A stretch of DNA of 64,000 bases from Rhodovulum sp. MB263 (lineage in GTDB: Bacteria; Pseudomonadota; Alphaproteobacteria; Rhodobacterales; Rhodobacteraceae). The stretch covers positions 3,410,001-3,474,000 of the forward strand of contig NZ_CP020384.1 of assembly GCF_002073975.1 (NCBI RefSeq), given 5' to 3'. Positions 25,195 to 33,212 of this stretch are shown here, one piece after another; positions within the stretch are counted from its first letter, which is position 1, and each line of letters opens with the position of its first letter. The position numbers and the translations under genes are program-made. The notes below the pieces were generated by a model that searched no databases, was not told the origin of the DNA, and was given only the letters and a program-made list of their open reading frames with translations.

Positions 25195-25482
25195 ATGCCT
25201 ATCGAAACCACGCGCTTCGACGCGGCCGAATATCTCGACACGCCGGAAGCGCAAGCGATGCTGCTCTCCGACGCCTTCGAGACGGGTGACGCCGCCTACA
25301 TCAAGCACGCCATCGGGATCGTCGCCAGGGCGCGCGGGATCAAGGACACGGCCGAGGCCGCCGGGATCACCCGGGAGGCGCTGCACCGCGCCTTGGGTGA
25401 GAAGGGAAACCCGAGGCTGTCTACTATCCTCGGCGTGACGAAGGCGCTTGGGCTGACCTTGAAGGTCGAGGCGTCGGCCTGA
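25195..25482 (+). CDS. HigA-type antitoxin (COG3636)
   Basis: A 95-residue antitoxin. The N-terminal segment (FDAAEYLDTPEAQAMLLSDA) is the toxin-binding arm. The C-terminal Xre-like HTH reads IKDTAEAAGITREALHRALG then NPRLSTILGVTKALGLTLKV. It would neutralise the upstream toxin and repress the promoter. Confidence 0.88.
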   Translation: MPIETTRFDAAEYLDTPEAQAMLLSDAFETGDAAYIKHAIGIVARARGIKDTAEAAGITREALHRALGEKGNPRLSTILGVTKALGLTLKVEASA

Positions 25483-25628
25483 AACGAAAACAGGGGCTCG
25501 CGTTTCCGCAAACCCCTGACGATGATGCCAATGTCCCTTTTTTCGCGCGGAACGTCAAGCCCATACGATGACGTTATTTCTTGTTACTACACTATTGCGC
25601 GGCCATATTTTTGTGGTAACGTTAATTC

Positions 25629-25901
25629 ATGGAAATCGAGTTTGACCCCAACAAGCGCCAGATCACCCTCGACCAGAGAGGCCTCGACATGGCCGATGCC
25701 GCCAAAGTGTTCGAGGGCGATACCCTGACGGTTGAGGACGACCGTTTCGACTATGGCGAGGTTCGCTATATCACAATCGGATACCTGTCCGGCCGTATGG
25801 TCTTGCTCGCATGGACGCAACGCGGCGCCGCCCGCCGCATCATCAGCATGAGGAAAGCCAATGCCCGAGAACAGAAAGCCTATGCCCCCGAACTTCGATG
25901 A
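25629..25901 (+). CDS. brnT: BrnT-family toxin
   Basis: A 90-residue BrnT ribonuclease toxin with a RelE-like fold. Family hallmarks are the opening EFDPNKRQITLDQRGLDMAD, the strand region VEDDRFDYGEVRYITIGYLS, and the end TQRGAARRIISMRKANAREQ with basic catalytic residues. The antitoxin start overlaps its last 41 bases. Expressed from its own AT-rich leader (25560-25628), it is a third, separate toxin module in this prophage. Confidence 0.9.
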   Translation: MEIEFDPNKRQITLDQRGLDMADAAKVFEGDTLTVEDDRFDYGEVRYITIGYLSGRMVLLAWTQRGAARRIISMRKANAREQKAYAPELR

Positions 25902-26103
25902 CGATCTGCCCGACCTGTCCACGCCGGAATGGCGGGCCAAATTCGCCAAGGCAAAGCCGCAGCGGGGCCGCCCGAAAGCGGCCCGGACGAAGGTTAGCAC
26001 GACTATCCGGCTCAGCCCCGAAGTCTTGGAACATTTCAAAGCCGGTGGCCCCGGCTGGCAAACTCGGATTGATGAAGCGTTGAGGAAGGCGGCCGGCCTA
26101 TAG
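25861..26103 (+). CDS. brnA: BrnA-family antitoxin
   Basis: An 80-residue BrnA antitoxin. An acidic-hydrophobic N-terminal part (DDDLPDLSTPEWRAKFAKAK) binds the toxin, and a C-terminal ribbon-helix-helix (KVSTTIRLSPEVLEHFKAGG then WQTRIDEALRKA) binds DNA. It overlaps brnT by 41 bases and ends convergent to the minus-strand phage gene at 26116. Confidence 0.9.
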   Translation: MPENRKPMPPNFDDDLPDLSTPEWRAKFAKAKPQRGRPKAARTKVSTTIRLSPEVLEHFKAGGPGWQTRIDEALRKAAGL

Positions 26104-26115
26104 GGGCACCTGCCC

Positions 26116-26754
26116 CTATTGCCGTCGCTCGACCACATCGGCCAGCTCGCGCAGCGCCTGCGCATAGGCGCGCCCGGCCACGGTCGGGGCGGTGTCGAAC
26201 AGCACGAAGTCCTCCCACAGCGCGCCCCAGATCGCCCGCTGCTGCGCGCTTTCCAGGTTCCCGATGCAGCCCTGCCACGCCATCCAGTTATTGACCGCAG
26301 CGTCGGCCTTCTCGTCCTCTGTCCGCGTGTCCAGGTCCTCGTCGCCCGTGACCTCGAACCGTTCGCACATGGTTTCGAGGCGAGCCGTCTTCGCGTGCCT
26401 CCTGGCCCCCAGATACCGCCGCATATAGACCGCCTGCGCCCGGCATAGCCCGCCGAAGACGGACCACAGCCGTTCCGCTTCGTCAGGCGTGCAGAGCATA
26501 TGCAGCACCCGGCCCGCCTCACATTCAAGGCTCGGCCCCCGGGCCTTCCGCATGTTCGCCGCGTTCGGTTTCCACCCCATCTGCCGACACCGGGTTTTCA
26601 GCGCCAGGTCGGCGGCTGTCTGGTCATAGTTGCTGGACGCCTTGCGCCCATCCGCCCGGCGCCGCGTTACCGGCGCCAACCCCGGCACGCCCGCCAGCTC
26701 GGCCTTCTTCGCCAGTTTCACTGCCCGCGCGCGGGTCTTGCTGCCCTTGCCCAT
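26116..26754 (-). CDS. Unrecognised phage protein
   Basis: A 212-residue protein with a very basic N terminus (MGKGSKTRARAVKLAKKAEL) and a mostly helical body containing CEAGRVLHMLCTPDEAERLW. Its position among SSB and terminase genes suggests a DNA-related role in replication or packaging. I cannot name a family. It is the last gene of the minus-strand run before the BrnTA insertion, which may separate it from the terminase operon. Confidence 0.55.
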   Translation of the reverse strand: MGKGSKTRARAVKLAKKAELAGVPGLAPVTRRRADGRKASSNYDQTAADLALKTRCRQMGWKPNAANMRKARGPSLECEAGRVLHMLCTPDEAERLWSVFGGLCRAQAVYMRRYLGARRHAKTARLETMCERFEVTGDEDLDTRTEDEKADAAVNNWMAWQGCIGNLESAQQRAIWGALWEDFVLFDTAPTVAGRAYAQALRELADVVERRQ

Positions 26755-26764
26755 ATCCTGTCCC

Positions 26765-27409
26765 TTACCTCACACCGGCGGCCCGGAGGGCGCGGGGCCC
26801 AACGGCGTCCCTGATCCGCCCCAGCTCCGCGCGCATCGCCGAGACCTCGGCCAGCTTTTTCGACGCGGCCTCCTGCTGCTTTCCGGCCAGATCCGAAATC
26901 GCACGGATCTCGTGCTCGAGAGCGACCAGCCTCTCGGTCGCGGCCTCGATGCCTTCGTTGCCCCCATCGGGACCGAAGAAGGCCTCCCGGATCTCGGCTA
27001 CCCAGCCGGGCATCACACCCAGCACATCGGCAACCGTCGCATCGGTGTCGTTCTGCCGGTAGCGTTCCGCCTCGGGGTCATAGACCTCCCGCAGCATATC
27101 CACGATCTCGCGGCGCTGTTCCCGGGAGGGCTGGCGCAGCCCCTCGGCGGGTTTCGCGGCCGGAACCGTCGTCGTCTTCGTCATGCCTGTCGCCTTTCGT
27201 TTCGCTTCGCAGGCCGGGCAGTGGAGCTTGCCCTTCACCTCGGCCCAGCCTTGCCCGATCATTTTCCGGTTTATCTGCCCCGCATCCGACACCCAGACCC
27301 GGCCGGGCCGATGCAGGTAGTTGCAGGTCACGACCTCCTCGCGCCCGCAGCCATCACAGACCACCCGCGCCCGGTTCACGCCTTTGCCCTTGATCTCGTG
27401 AATGCTCAT
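26765..27409 (-). CDS. Phage protein with zinc ribbon and coiled coil
   Basis: A 214-residue protein. Cys pairs at the N terminus (VVCDGCGREE and LHCPACEAKR) form a zinc-ribbon-like module. The middle has a helix-turn-helix-like stretch (TDATVADVLGVMPGWVAEIR), and the end is a coiled coil (LVALEHEIRAISDLAGKQQE). The start at 27409 is chosen because the zinc module begins just after MSIHEIKGKG. It lies 10 bases downstream of ssb in the same operon. Function unknown, probably DNA- or RNA-binding. Confidence 0.55.
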   Translation of the reverse strand: MSIHEIKGKGVNRARVVCDGCGREEVVTCNYLHRPGRVWVSDAGQINRKMIGQGWAEVKGKLHCPACEAKRKATGMTKTTTVPAAKPAEGLRQPSREQRREIVDMLREVYDPEAERYRQNDTDATVADVLGVMPGWVAEIREAFFGPDGGNEGIEAATERLVALEHEIRAISDLAGKQQEAASKKLAEVSAMRAELGRIRDAVGPRALRAAGVR

Positions 27410-27419
27410 CGGCCTGCTC

Positions 27420-27893
27420 TCAGAAGGGGATTTCGTCGTCGAGATCGGGGCCGCCATATCCGCCCGCGGGGCCGCCTGACGGACCTTGGCCGTAGCCATG
27501 GCCTCCTGCCCCCGAGCCGCCCCTGTCGCCTCCTCCGCTCTCCCGGCGATCCAGGAACGCGATTTCCCCGGCGAACGGGCGCACGGCGATTTCGGTCGTG
27601 TAACGGTCCTGCCCCGTCTGGTCCTGCCACTTGCGGGTTTCGAGCTTGCCCTCGACATAGACCTTGGAGCCCTTGCGCAGGTATTGCTCGGCGAGCCGGA
27701 CCAAGCCCTCGGCCCAGATCGAGACCGAGTGCCATTCGGTCCGCTCGCGCCGCTCGCCGGTGTTGCGGTCCTTCCAGGTCTCGGAGGTGGCGATCCGCAG
27801 GTTGCAGACCTTGCCGCCGCTCTGGAAGGTGCGCACCTCGGGGTCGCGCCCCAGATGGCCGATCAGGATCACCTTGTTGACAGATCCGGCCAT
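27420..27893 (-). CDS. ssb: Single-stranded DNA-binding protein (phage copy)
   Basis: A 157-residue SSB. The OB fold spans residues 1-110 ([40 protein letters not shown]). A Gly-rich linker follows, and the acidic tail DLDDEIPF that recruits replication partners is intact. It overlaps the upstream gene by one base (TGATG). A phage-borne SSB would coat replicating phage DNA. Confidence 0.95.
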   Translation of the reverse strand: MAGSVNKVILIGHLGRDPEVRTFQSGGKVCNLRIATSETWKDRNTGERRERTEWHSVSIWAEGLVRLAEQYLRKGSKVYVEGKLETRKWQDQTGQDRYTTEIAVRPFAGEIAFLDRRESGGGDRGGSGAGGHGYGQGPSGGPAGGYGGPDLDDEIPF

Positions 27894-28441
27894 CAGGCGG
27901 CTCCCCTCTGCTCATCGGTTGCGGATTGGCCCGTTTCGGCCCCGCCGAACCGCTTCGGTCCGGTGAAGGCTTCCGCCGGGCTGAAACCGGCGGCCCGCAT
28001 GGCCCGGGCCGCGGCCTCGGGGCTGCACCGCTCGCGGTCCTCGGGGGCCTCGGTCCCGGCCCACCCGCTGCGCGCCCGGACCCTGGTCGCGCGGACGGCC
28101 CGCATTTCGATGCGGCAGCGCTCCGCGATGTCACCCTCGAGGGGCCGCTTGCGGCGCTGCGGGTTGTCCGCGGACTTCCACCATTTCGCCGCCCGCTCGA
28201 TGGCCCAATCGGGAAAATCGGCCAGAGCGTCGGCCCAATCCTCCATCTCGATCTCGCGCAGCGCCCGCGGCGTCTCCCTGTCGAAATACGGGGTCAGCAG
28301 CGCGCCGACGCGGGCCATGGTGCGCACCGGATCGCCAGGCCGGGAAAGCTGGGCCGCGATCATCGCCGCCGCCTCACGCTCGGCCGGCGCGGCGTGCAGC
28401 GACCGCAGCACACGCGTCAAATAGGCCAGACCCCGATCCAC
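27893..28441 (-). CDS. Unrecognised phage protein upstream of ssb
   Basis: A 182-residue protein from a GTG start. The helical N terminus ([20 protein letters not shown]) and the central [17 protein letters not shown] resemble phage proteins often found just before ssb in Rhodobacterales prophages. It is followed by a basic region and a low-complexity C terminus. A replication-accessory role is plausible from position only. Confidence 0.6.
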   Translation of the reverse strand: MDRGLAYLTRVLRSLHAAPAEREAAAMIAAQLSRPGDPVRTMARVGALLTPYFDRETPRALREIEMEDWADALADFPDWAIERAAKWWKSADNPQRRKRPLEGDIAERCRIEMRAVRATRVRARSGWAGTEAPEDRERCSPEAAARAMRAAGFSPAEAFTGPKRFGGAETGQSATDEQRGAA

Positions 28442-28460
28442 CTCGGCCGGAAGGCGCGGG

Positions 28461-28622
28461 TCAGCGAATACGGTAACCCATATCGAGCGCTGTATTGATC
28501 CGCGCTACCAGACTGTCGCTGTCCTGCTCTCTGGACAGCGCGGTCGTCTTCCGGGCCAAACGCACAACTGCTACAGCCTGCGCAGCCTGAACGAGGATCA
28601 CTGTCGCAATCAGATAACCCAT
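28461..28622 (-). CDS. Small membrane protein (53 residues)
   Basis: An ATG with GGAGA eight bases upstream opens 53 codons: MGYLIATVILVQAAQAVAVV (a membrane helix), a basic turn RLARKT, then a soluble tail ending LDMGYRIR. It starts exactly at the divergence point with the plus-strand early genes and leads the minus-strand operon into ssb. Size and context suit an early phage regulator or host-interaction peptide. The family is unknown. Confidence 0.55.
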   Translation of the reverse strand: MGYLIATVILVQAAQAVAVVRLARKTTALSREQDSDSLVARINTALDMGYRIR

Positions 28623-28917
28623 GCTCGGGTCTCCTTTGGATTTGGGGGGGCCGGGGGCGCGGCATCAGGCGGCGTCCCCGGAAATTTGCGGCGTGGGGTG
28701 GCCGACGACGCGACATCTGCACGACGACCTCAAGCGCCTCTGCGGCTATGTCGATGTATATCACAACCCGCTGACCGGGCGGGATGAAGTGCGCGTCCAG
28801 TCGACCGCTTTCGACAAGATGGGCGAAAGCGAGTTCGCCGCCTATTTCCGGCTCGCGCAGATGCGGTTCGCCCAGCAGATGGGCTTCGATCCGTGGGTCA
28901 TGGGACGCGCGGCATGA
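28621..28917 (+). CDS. Phage protein (DUF1367-like C-terminal part), possibly truncated
   Basis: The last 70 residues (TRHLHDDLKRLCGYVDVYHN, then VQSTAFDKMGESEFAAYFRL and QQMGFDPW) look like the C terminus of a recombination-region phage protein. The first 28 codons are Gly/Pro-rich and unlike the rest, and the gene start overlaps the divergent small membrane protein. A 5' truncation with a fortuitous ATG is likely. The stop overlaps the next start by ATGA. Confidence 0.5.
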   Translation: MLGSPLDLGGPGARHQAASPEICGVGWPTTRHLHDDLKRLCGYVDVYHNPLTGRDEVRVQSTAFDKMGESEFAAYFRLAQMRFAQQMGFDPWVMGRAA

Positions 28918-29270
28918 CCGATCTGTCCGCCCGCGGCCCGCTCGGGCTCAAGGCGCCGCGCGTGCCGGATGACCCGGCCCATCTCGCCCGCATCCGCGCA
29001 CTGCCCTGCTGCATCTGCGCCGAATGGGGCCTGCCGCAGCTTTCACCCACGCAGGCGCATCACTGCATCCATGGCCGGTTCAGCACGCGCCGCGCTCCCG
29101 ACTGCATGGCGATCCCGCTCTGCGAGGGCCACCACCAGGGCCTGCTCGATGGCTCGAAGCTCGCCCTGCAACAGGCCCCGAGCCGCTGGCGGCGGCTCTA
29201 TGGCAACGACACCGACTGGATTTCGTGGGCCGAGGACCGCCTGCGCGAACGAGAGGAACAGACGATATGA
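28914..29270 (+). CDS. HNH-like phage nuclease (DUF968/Ref-like)
   Basis: A 118-residue protein with an HNH-type zinc/catalytic pattern: LPCCICAEWG, then QAHHCIHGRFSTRR, then AIPLCEGHHQGLL. Such small proteins in the early region of lambdoid-like phages are RecA-dependent or structure-specific nucleases. It is coupled by ATGA overlaps to genes on both sides. Confidence 0.65.
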   Translation: MTDLSARGPLGLKAPRVPDDPAHLARIRALPCCICAEWGLPQLSPTQAHHCIHGRFSTRRAPDCMAIPLCEGHHQGLLDGSKLALQQAPSRWRRLYGNDTDWISWAEDRLREREEQTI

Positions 29271-29530
29271 GCGAAGAAGCCGAAACCGACGCGACCTACC
29301 GCGTCACCGCAGGCGAACTGCGCCAATTCATCGAGCGCTTCGAGCGCCTGGAGGGCGAGAAGAAGGACCTTGCGGACCAGCAGAAGGAGGTGATGGCCGA
29401 GGCCAAGGCCCGCGGCTACGACACCGGCGTGATGCGCAAGCTGATCGCGCTGCGCAAGCGCGACAAGGACGATATCGCCGAAGAGGAAGCCGTCCTCGAG
29501 ATGTACAAAGACGCGCTGGGGATGGGCTGA
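29267..29530 (+). CDS. GapR-like DNA-binding protein (DUF2312)
   Basis: An 87-residue DUF2312 protein: ATYRVTAGELRQFIERFERL then EGEKKDLADQQKEVMAEAKA and GYDTGVMRKLIALRKRDKDD. The chromosomal family member GapR of alphaproteobacteria clamps overtwisted DNA ahead of replication forks. A phage-borne copy could aid phage replication or compete with host GapR. It is tightly packed between the HNH-like gene and the methyltransferase. Confidence 0.85.
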   Translation: MSEEAETDATYRVTAGELRQFIERFERLEGEKKDLADQQKEVMAEAKARGYDTGVMRKLIALRKRDKDDIAEEEAVLEMYKDALGMG

Positions 29531-29533
29531 GCC

Positions 29534-31648
29534 ATGGCTGACGGTTCGTCTCTTCTGTTCGACTTCGCGGCCGAGCGCCCGGCCGATCCCCGTCCGATGA
29601 TCATCGACAGCTTCGCGGGCGGCGGCGGGGCCTCGACCGGGATCGAAATGGCGCTCGGCCGCAGCCCGGACGTCGCGATCAACCACAGCGGCCCGGCGCT
29701 GGCCCTGCATCAGGCCAACCACCCCGAGACCCTGCATCTCAACAGCAACATCTGGGACGCGGACCCGCTGAGCGTGACCGGCGGGCGCCACGTCGGGCTG
29801 CTCTGGGCCAGCCCGGACTGCAAGCATTTCTCGAAGGCCAAGGGCGCGGCGCCCTGCGACCGCAACATCCGCGATCTCGCCTGGGTCGTCGTCAGATGGG
29901 CCGAGGAGGCCCGCCCCGACGTGATCTGCATGGAGAATGTCAAGGAGTTCGTGACCTGGGGGCCGGTCGGCGAGGACGGGCGGCCGATCCGCGAGTTTGC
30001 GGGCATGACCTATGAGCTCTGGGTCAAGCGGCTGCGCAAGGCGGGCTACAAGGTCAAATGGCGCGAGCTGCGGGCCTGCGACTACGGCGCGCCCACGATC
30101 CGCAAGCGTTGGTTCTGTGTCGCGCGGCGGGACGGTCGGCCCATCGTCTGGCCCGCGCCGACGCATGGCGATCCGGCCAGCCCGGCGGTCCGCAAGGGCA
30201 AGCTGCTGCCGTGGCGCAGCGCCGCCGACTGCATCGACTGGTCGCTGCCCTGTCCGTCGATCTTCGACAGCTCGGCCGAGATCATGGCCCGGCACGGCCT
30301 GCGCGCGGTGCGCCCGCTGGCGAAGAACACGCTCGCCCGGATTGCCCGGGGCATGCGCCGCTATGTGCTGGAGGCCGAGCGGCCCTTCATCGTGAACCTG
30401 ACCCACGGCGCCCGGACCGAGGATCTGGCTCAGCCGCTGCGCACGATCACCGGCGCGAACCGGGGCGAAAAGGCACTGGTGGTGCCATCGGTCGTGGGCT
30501 GCGGCGGACGGGCCGGGCAGAGCCGCCCTCGCGGAGGAGACGAGCCGTTCGCGACTGTCACGGCAAAGGCGGACGCCTGCATTACGATGGCGACACTCGC
30601 GCCAAGCCTGACCCGCTTCAATGGCGGGGCCACGGGCGCCGATCTGCGCGACCCGATGCCGACCGTCACCGCGAACAGCTGGATCAAGCGGCCGGGCGGC
30701 GCGATGCCGCTGGGCATCGTCACGCCGTATCTGCTGAGCCTCAAGGGCTCGGCCCGCCGCGATGGTGCCGTCTCGGCGCCGCACCCGACCGTGCTGGCCG
30801 GTGGCGGCCACAGCGCCGTGATCGCGCCGGTCCTGACCTACGCCCAGCAGGGCGGCGGCAACCGCTCGGCCGAAGATCCGCACCACACGATCTGCGCCTC
30901 GAAGAAGGACCAGAACAGCCTGCTGGCCGCGACCATGATCCATGTCGGCAACGGCGAACGGCCCGGGCAGGCGCCGCGCGCGCTCGACATCGGCGCGCCG
31001 CTGAATACCGTGGTTGCGGGTGGCGTGAAGCACTACCCGGTGGCGGCCTTCCTCGCGCAGCAGAACGGCGGGCCGCGCATGGCCGCCCATTCCGGGCATG
31101 ACCCGCGCGCGCCCCTGTCGACGGTGGCCGCCAGCGGCAGCCACCAGACGCCGGTCGCGGCATGGTTCGCGAAATACTACGGCACCGGCGACGGTGCCCG
31201 GATGGACGGGCCCTGCCACACGGTGACGGTCAAGGACCGCATGGGGCACATGCAGGCCGATCTGGCCGCGCCGCCCTTCGCCCCGGAACACGAGACCCGG
31301 GCGCGCGAGGTGGCCGAGTTCCTGCGCGCCCATGGCGCCTGGGACGGCGGCGCCTTCGTCACGCTCGAGATCGACGGGCAGAGCTTCGTCGTGATCGATA
31401 TCGGCATGCGGATGCTGAGCCCGCGCGAGCTGTTCAATGCCCAAGGCTTCCCGCCCGACTACGTGATCGAGGGCGCCTGGGAGGGGCTCGACAGCGACGA
31501 GCCCACCTTCCGCCCGTTTTCCAAGGATGTGCAGATCAGCTGCTGCGGCAACTCGGTCTGCCCGCCCGTCGCCGCCGCGATCATCGCCGCCAATTGTCCC
31601 CACCTAGCCGCATCCCGGCAAGAGCAGGAGGCCCATGATGCCGTCTGA
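29534..31648 (+). CDS. DNA (cytosine-5) methyltransferase with repetitive recognition domain
   Basis: A 704-residue C5 methyltransferase. It shows motif I DSFAGGGGASTG (25-36), motif IV SPDCKHFSKAKG with the catalytic Cys96 (PDC rather than PPC), motif VI MENVKEF, motif VIII GAPTIRKRWF, motif IX MLSPRELFNAQGFPP (from 627) and motif X GNSVCPPVAAAI. Between VIII and IX lie eight copies of a P-x-x-T-[IV] unit at residues 301, 338, 374, 416, 449, 489, 527 and 560, spaced 33-42 residues. No restriction enzyme is adjacent, so it probably protects phage DNA or is regulatory. Confidence 0.9.
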   Translation: MADGSSLLFDFAAERPADPRPMIIDSFAGGGGASTGIEMALGRSPDVAINHSGPALALHQANHPETLHLNSNIWDADPLSVTGGRHVGLLWASPDCKHFSKAKGAAPCDRNIRDLAWVVVRWAEEARPDVICMENVKEFVTWGPVGEDGRPIREFAGMTYELWVKRLRKAGYKVKWRELRACDYGAPTIRKRWFCVARRDGRPIVWPAPTHGDPASPAVRKGKLLPWRSAADCIDWSLPCPSIFDSSAEIMARHGLRAVRPLAKNTLARIARGMRRYVLEAERPFIVNLTHGARTEDLAQPLRTITGANRGEKALVVPSVVGCGGRAGQSRPRGGDEPFATVTAKADACITMATLAPSLTRFNGGATGADLRDPMPTVTANSWIKRPGGAMPLGIVTPYLLSLKGSARRDGAVSAPHPTVLAGGGHSAVIAPVLTYAQQGGGNRSAEDPHHTICASKKDQNSLLAATMIHVGNGERPGQAPRALDIGAPLNTVVAGGVKHYPVAAFLAQQNGGPRMAAHSGHDPRAPLSTVAASGSHQTPVAAWFAKYYGTGDGARMDGPCHTVTVKDRMGHMQADLAAPPFAPEHETRAREVAEFLRAHGAWDGGAFVTLEIDGQSFVVIDIGMRMLSPRELFNAQGFPPDYVIEGAWEGLDSDEPTFRPFSKDVQISCCGNSVCPPVAAAIIAANCPHLAASRQEQEAHDAV

Positions 31649-31751
31649 GACCTTCACCCGCAGCTTCGGCCGGTTCCATGCCGAGGTAACCCCGGCCGAT
31701 GCTCTCTACGAAGACACCGCAGGCCCCAACGCATTGTGGAAGGCGGTGTAA
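31635..31751 (+). CDS. Small phage ORF (38 residues)
   Basis: AGGAGG lies four bases before ATG 31635. The frame overlaps the methyltransferase end and closes with TAATG shared with the next gene. The peptide (FTRSFGRFHAEVTPADALYE within it) is soluble. Coupling on both sides supports translation; function unknown. Confidence 0.55.
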   Translation: MMPSETFTRSFGRFHAEVTPADALYEDTAGPNALWKAV

Positions 31752-31942
31752 TGGGTGCGCCGCGTTTCACTGAAGCCGAGCTCCGCCGGGCCGTCAATGT
31801 GGCGCGCGCCGCCGGGGCCGATATCGAGATCACCCGGGGCACGATCAGGATCCTTGCCGGTCCGTCCCGCCTGCCCGTATCCTTCGAGGAGATCGACGGG
31901 GACGAGGCACAATGCGACGCGGCATTCGGGGGACCACGGTGA
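31751..31942 (+). CDS. Small phage protein preceding the integrase
   Basis: A 63-residue protein (FTEAELRRAVNVARAAGADI then EITRGTIRILAG) of a type common directly before integrases in Rhodobacterales prophages. The start overlaps the previous stop (TAATG) and its stop overlaps the integrase GTG. It might be an excisionase-like or recombination accessory factor, but no HTH is obvious. Confidence 0.6.
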   Translation: MGAPRFTEAELRRAVNVARAAGADIEITRGTIRILAGPSRLPVSFEEIDGDEAQCDAAFGGPR

Positions 31943-33021
31943 CCCTGACGAACCTCATGCCGGTTCGGCGCGGCAACCGCACCGATTGGTATTTCCGAAA
32001 GAAGGGGCAGAAGCTGGTTCGGCTCCCTGACCTGCCGCACGACCATCCCGATTTTCTTGCCGCTTATGCCGCGGCGAGAAAGGCCGCCGAGGCCGCGACG
32101 CGACCCCTGCGCCTGCCGCCCGGCACCTTGGGGGCGCTGATCGAGGCGACGGTGCACTCTGACCGGTTCCTGTCGCGCAGCGCCGTCTACCGGGCAACCC
32201 TGCGCCGCCATTTCGAGGCCATCCGCCGAGACGGAGGCGAGGCACCGGCCAAGGGCCTCCGGGATCGCCATATCCGCGCGAATGTCGCGACGGCCGAGAG
32301 CCCGGTCGACAGGCGCAAGGCCTGGCGGTTCCTCTGTGCGTTCGGAGTGGATGCGGGCCTCCTGGAGACCGACCCGTCGCTCACCGTGACGCTGCCCCGT
32401 GCCCCCAAGACAATCGGGCACCCGGCGTGGACTGCTGCCGATATTGACGCCTTCCGGACCCGGTGGCCCATCGGCACCAGCAAGCGCGCCGCCTTCGAGC
32501 TGCTGCACTGGACCGGATTTCGGATCGGCGATGCCGTGATGATCGGCCCGGGCCATGTGGATCGCGCCGGGGTACTGATCTACACGCAAAGCAAGGTGAA
32601 GCAGCCCGCCTTCGTGCCCTGGACGGCCAGACTGCCCACCTATGCCGAATGCTATGCCGGGGACCGGGCCGCGATGCACGACGCGCTGGCCGCGCTCGGT
32701 TCACGCCACATGACCTTCCTTGCGACGGCGGCGGGCGCTCCGAGATCCGAAAAGGGCCTTGGCAACATGATCCGGGCCGCAGCGGCGGAAGCCGGGGTCG
32801 AGAAAAGCGCCCACGGGCTTCGCAAGACGCGCGGCGTCGCCCTCGCCGAGGCAGGCGCATCGGCGCACCAGATAATGTCCTGGCTTGGCCATCAGACCCT
32901 CAAGGAAGCCGAGCACTACACCCGCCAGGCGAGTCGGCGACGGGCTGTCATGAGGGAAGAACAGGAACAGAACGTTGAAACGCATGCCACGCAAGTTGCA
33001 ACATTTCCGAAAAAGCCGTGA
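31939..33021 (+). CDS. int: Tyrosine recombinase (phage integrase)
   Basis: A 360-residue integrase. The C-terminal catalytic domain has Arg195 (WTGFRIGD), Lys219, His292-x-x-Arg295 (AHGLRKTRG), His318 (WLGHQT) and the nucleophile Tyr327 (EAEHYTRQ). The N-terminal arm- and core-binding domains are present. GTG 31939 overlapping the previous stop is taken as the start. It ends 15 bases before the 26-bp attachment repeat at the tRNA-Arg 3' end, the usual place for an integrase, so it is the likely enzyme for this island. Confidence 0.93.
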   Translation: MTLTNLMPVRRGNRTDWYFRKKGQKLVRLPDLPHDHPDFLAAYAAARKAAEAATRPLRLPPGTLGALIEATVHSDRFLSRSAVYRATLRRHFEAIRRDGGEAPAKGLRDRHIRANVATAESPVDRRKAWRFLCAFGVDAGLLETDPSLTVTLPRAPKTIGHPAWTAADIDAFRTRWPIGTSKRAAFELLHWTGFRIGDAVMIGPGHVDRAGVLIYTQSKVKQPAFVPWTARLPTYAECYAGDRAAMHDALAALGSRHMTFLATAAGAPRSEKGLGNMIRAAAAEAGVEKSAHGLRKTRGVALAEAGASAHQIMSWLGHQTLKEAEHYTRQASRRRAVMREEQEQNVETHATQVATFPKKP

Positions 33022-33035
33022 GTTATCAGTTGGAT

Positions 33036-33061
33036 ATCTTGGAAGTGGCGCGCTGGGGAGG
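33036..33061. repeat. att repeat at tRNA-Arg (right end of the prophage)
   Basis: Identical over 26 bases to 15942-15967. It covers the last 16 bases of the tRNA-Arg gene including CCA and the next 10 bases downstream. This is the attR of the prophage; the tRNA itself stays intact. Confidence 0.9.
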
Positions 33062-33122
33062 ATTCGAACCCCCGACCCCTTGATTCGTAGTCAAGTACTC
33101 TATCCAACTGAGCTACCAGCGC
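33046..33122 (-). tRNA. tRNA-Arg (anticodon ACG)
   Basis: A 77-base tRNA on the minus strand with acceptor GCGCTGG/CCAGCGC, D arm GTAGCTCAGTTGGATAGAG, anticodon stem CTTGA/TCAAG around CTACGAA, T loop TTCGAAT and encoded CCA. All canonical positions are present. Its 3' end serves as the integration site for the island to its left. Confidence 0.97.
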
Positions 33123-33212
33123 GTGGGTTGGGGATGTAACGCCCCCCGCAGGGCAACGCAAGGGGCAAACCGAGCATTTCGGCACAGTTTTTTCGCACTC
33201 CGCGAAACCGGC

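Larger units (their letters stand above)
15942..33061. mobile_element. Defective prophage integrated at tRNA-Arg
   Basis: About 17.1 kb between two exact 26-bp copies of the tRNA-Arg 3' end. At the right end lie the integrase and early genes (methyltransferase, GapR-like, HNH). The middle has SSB and replication-region genes on the minus strand, with terminases, portal and minor head genes beyond. There are no major capsid, tail or baseplate genes: a deletion joins the head gene directly to the endolysin. Three toxin-antitoxin pairs and an AT-rich two-gene insert make up the cargo. It could still excise if the integrase works, but cannot form particles alone. Confidence 0.85.

Noticed and set aside
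29198-31603. 801-codon minus-strand frame opposite the methyltransferase
   Set aside because: It mirrors the methyltransferase gene, whose motifs I to X are clear; the minus-strand product has no domain pattern.
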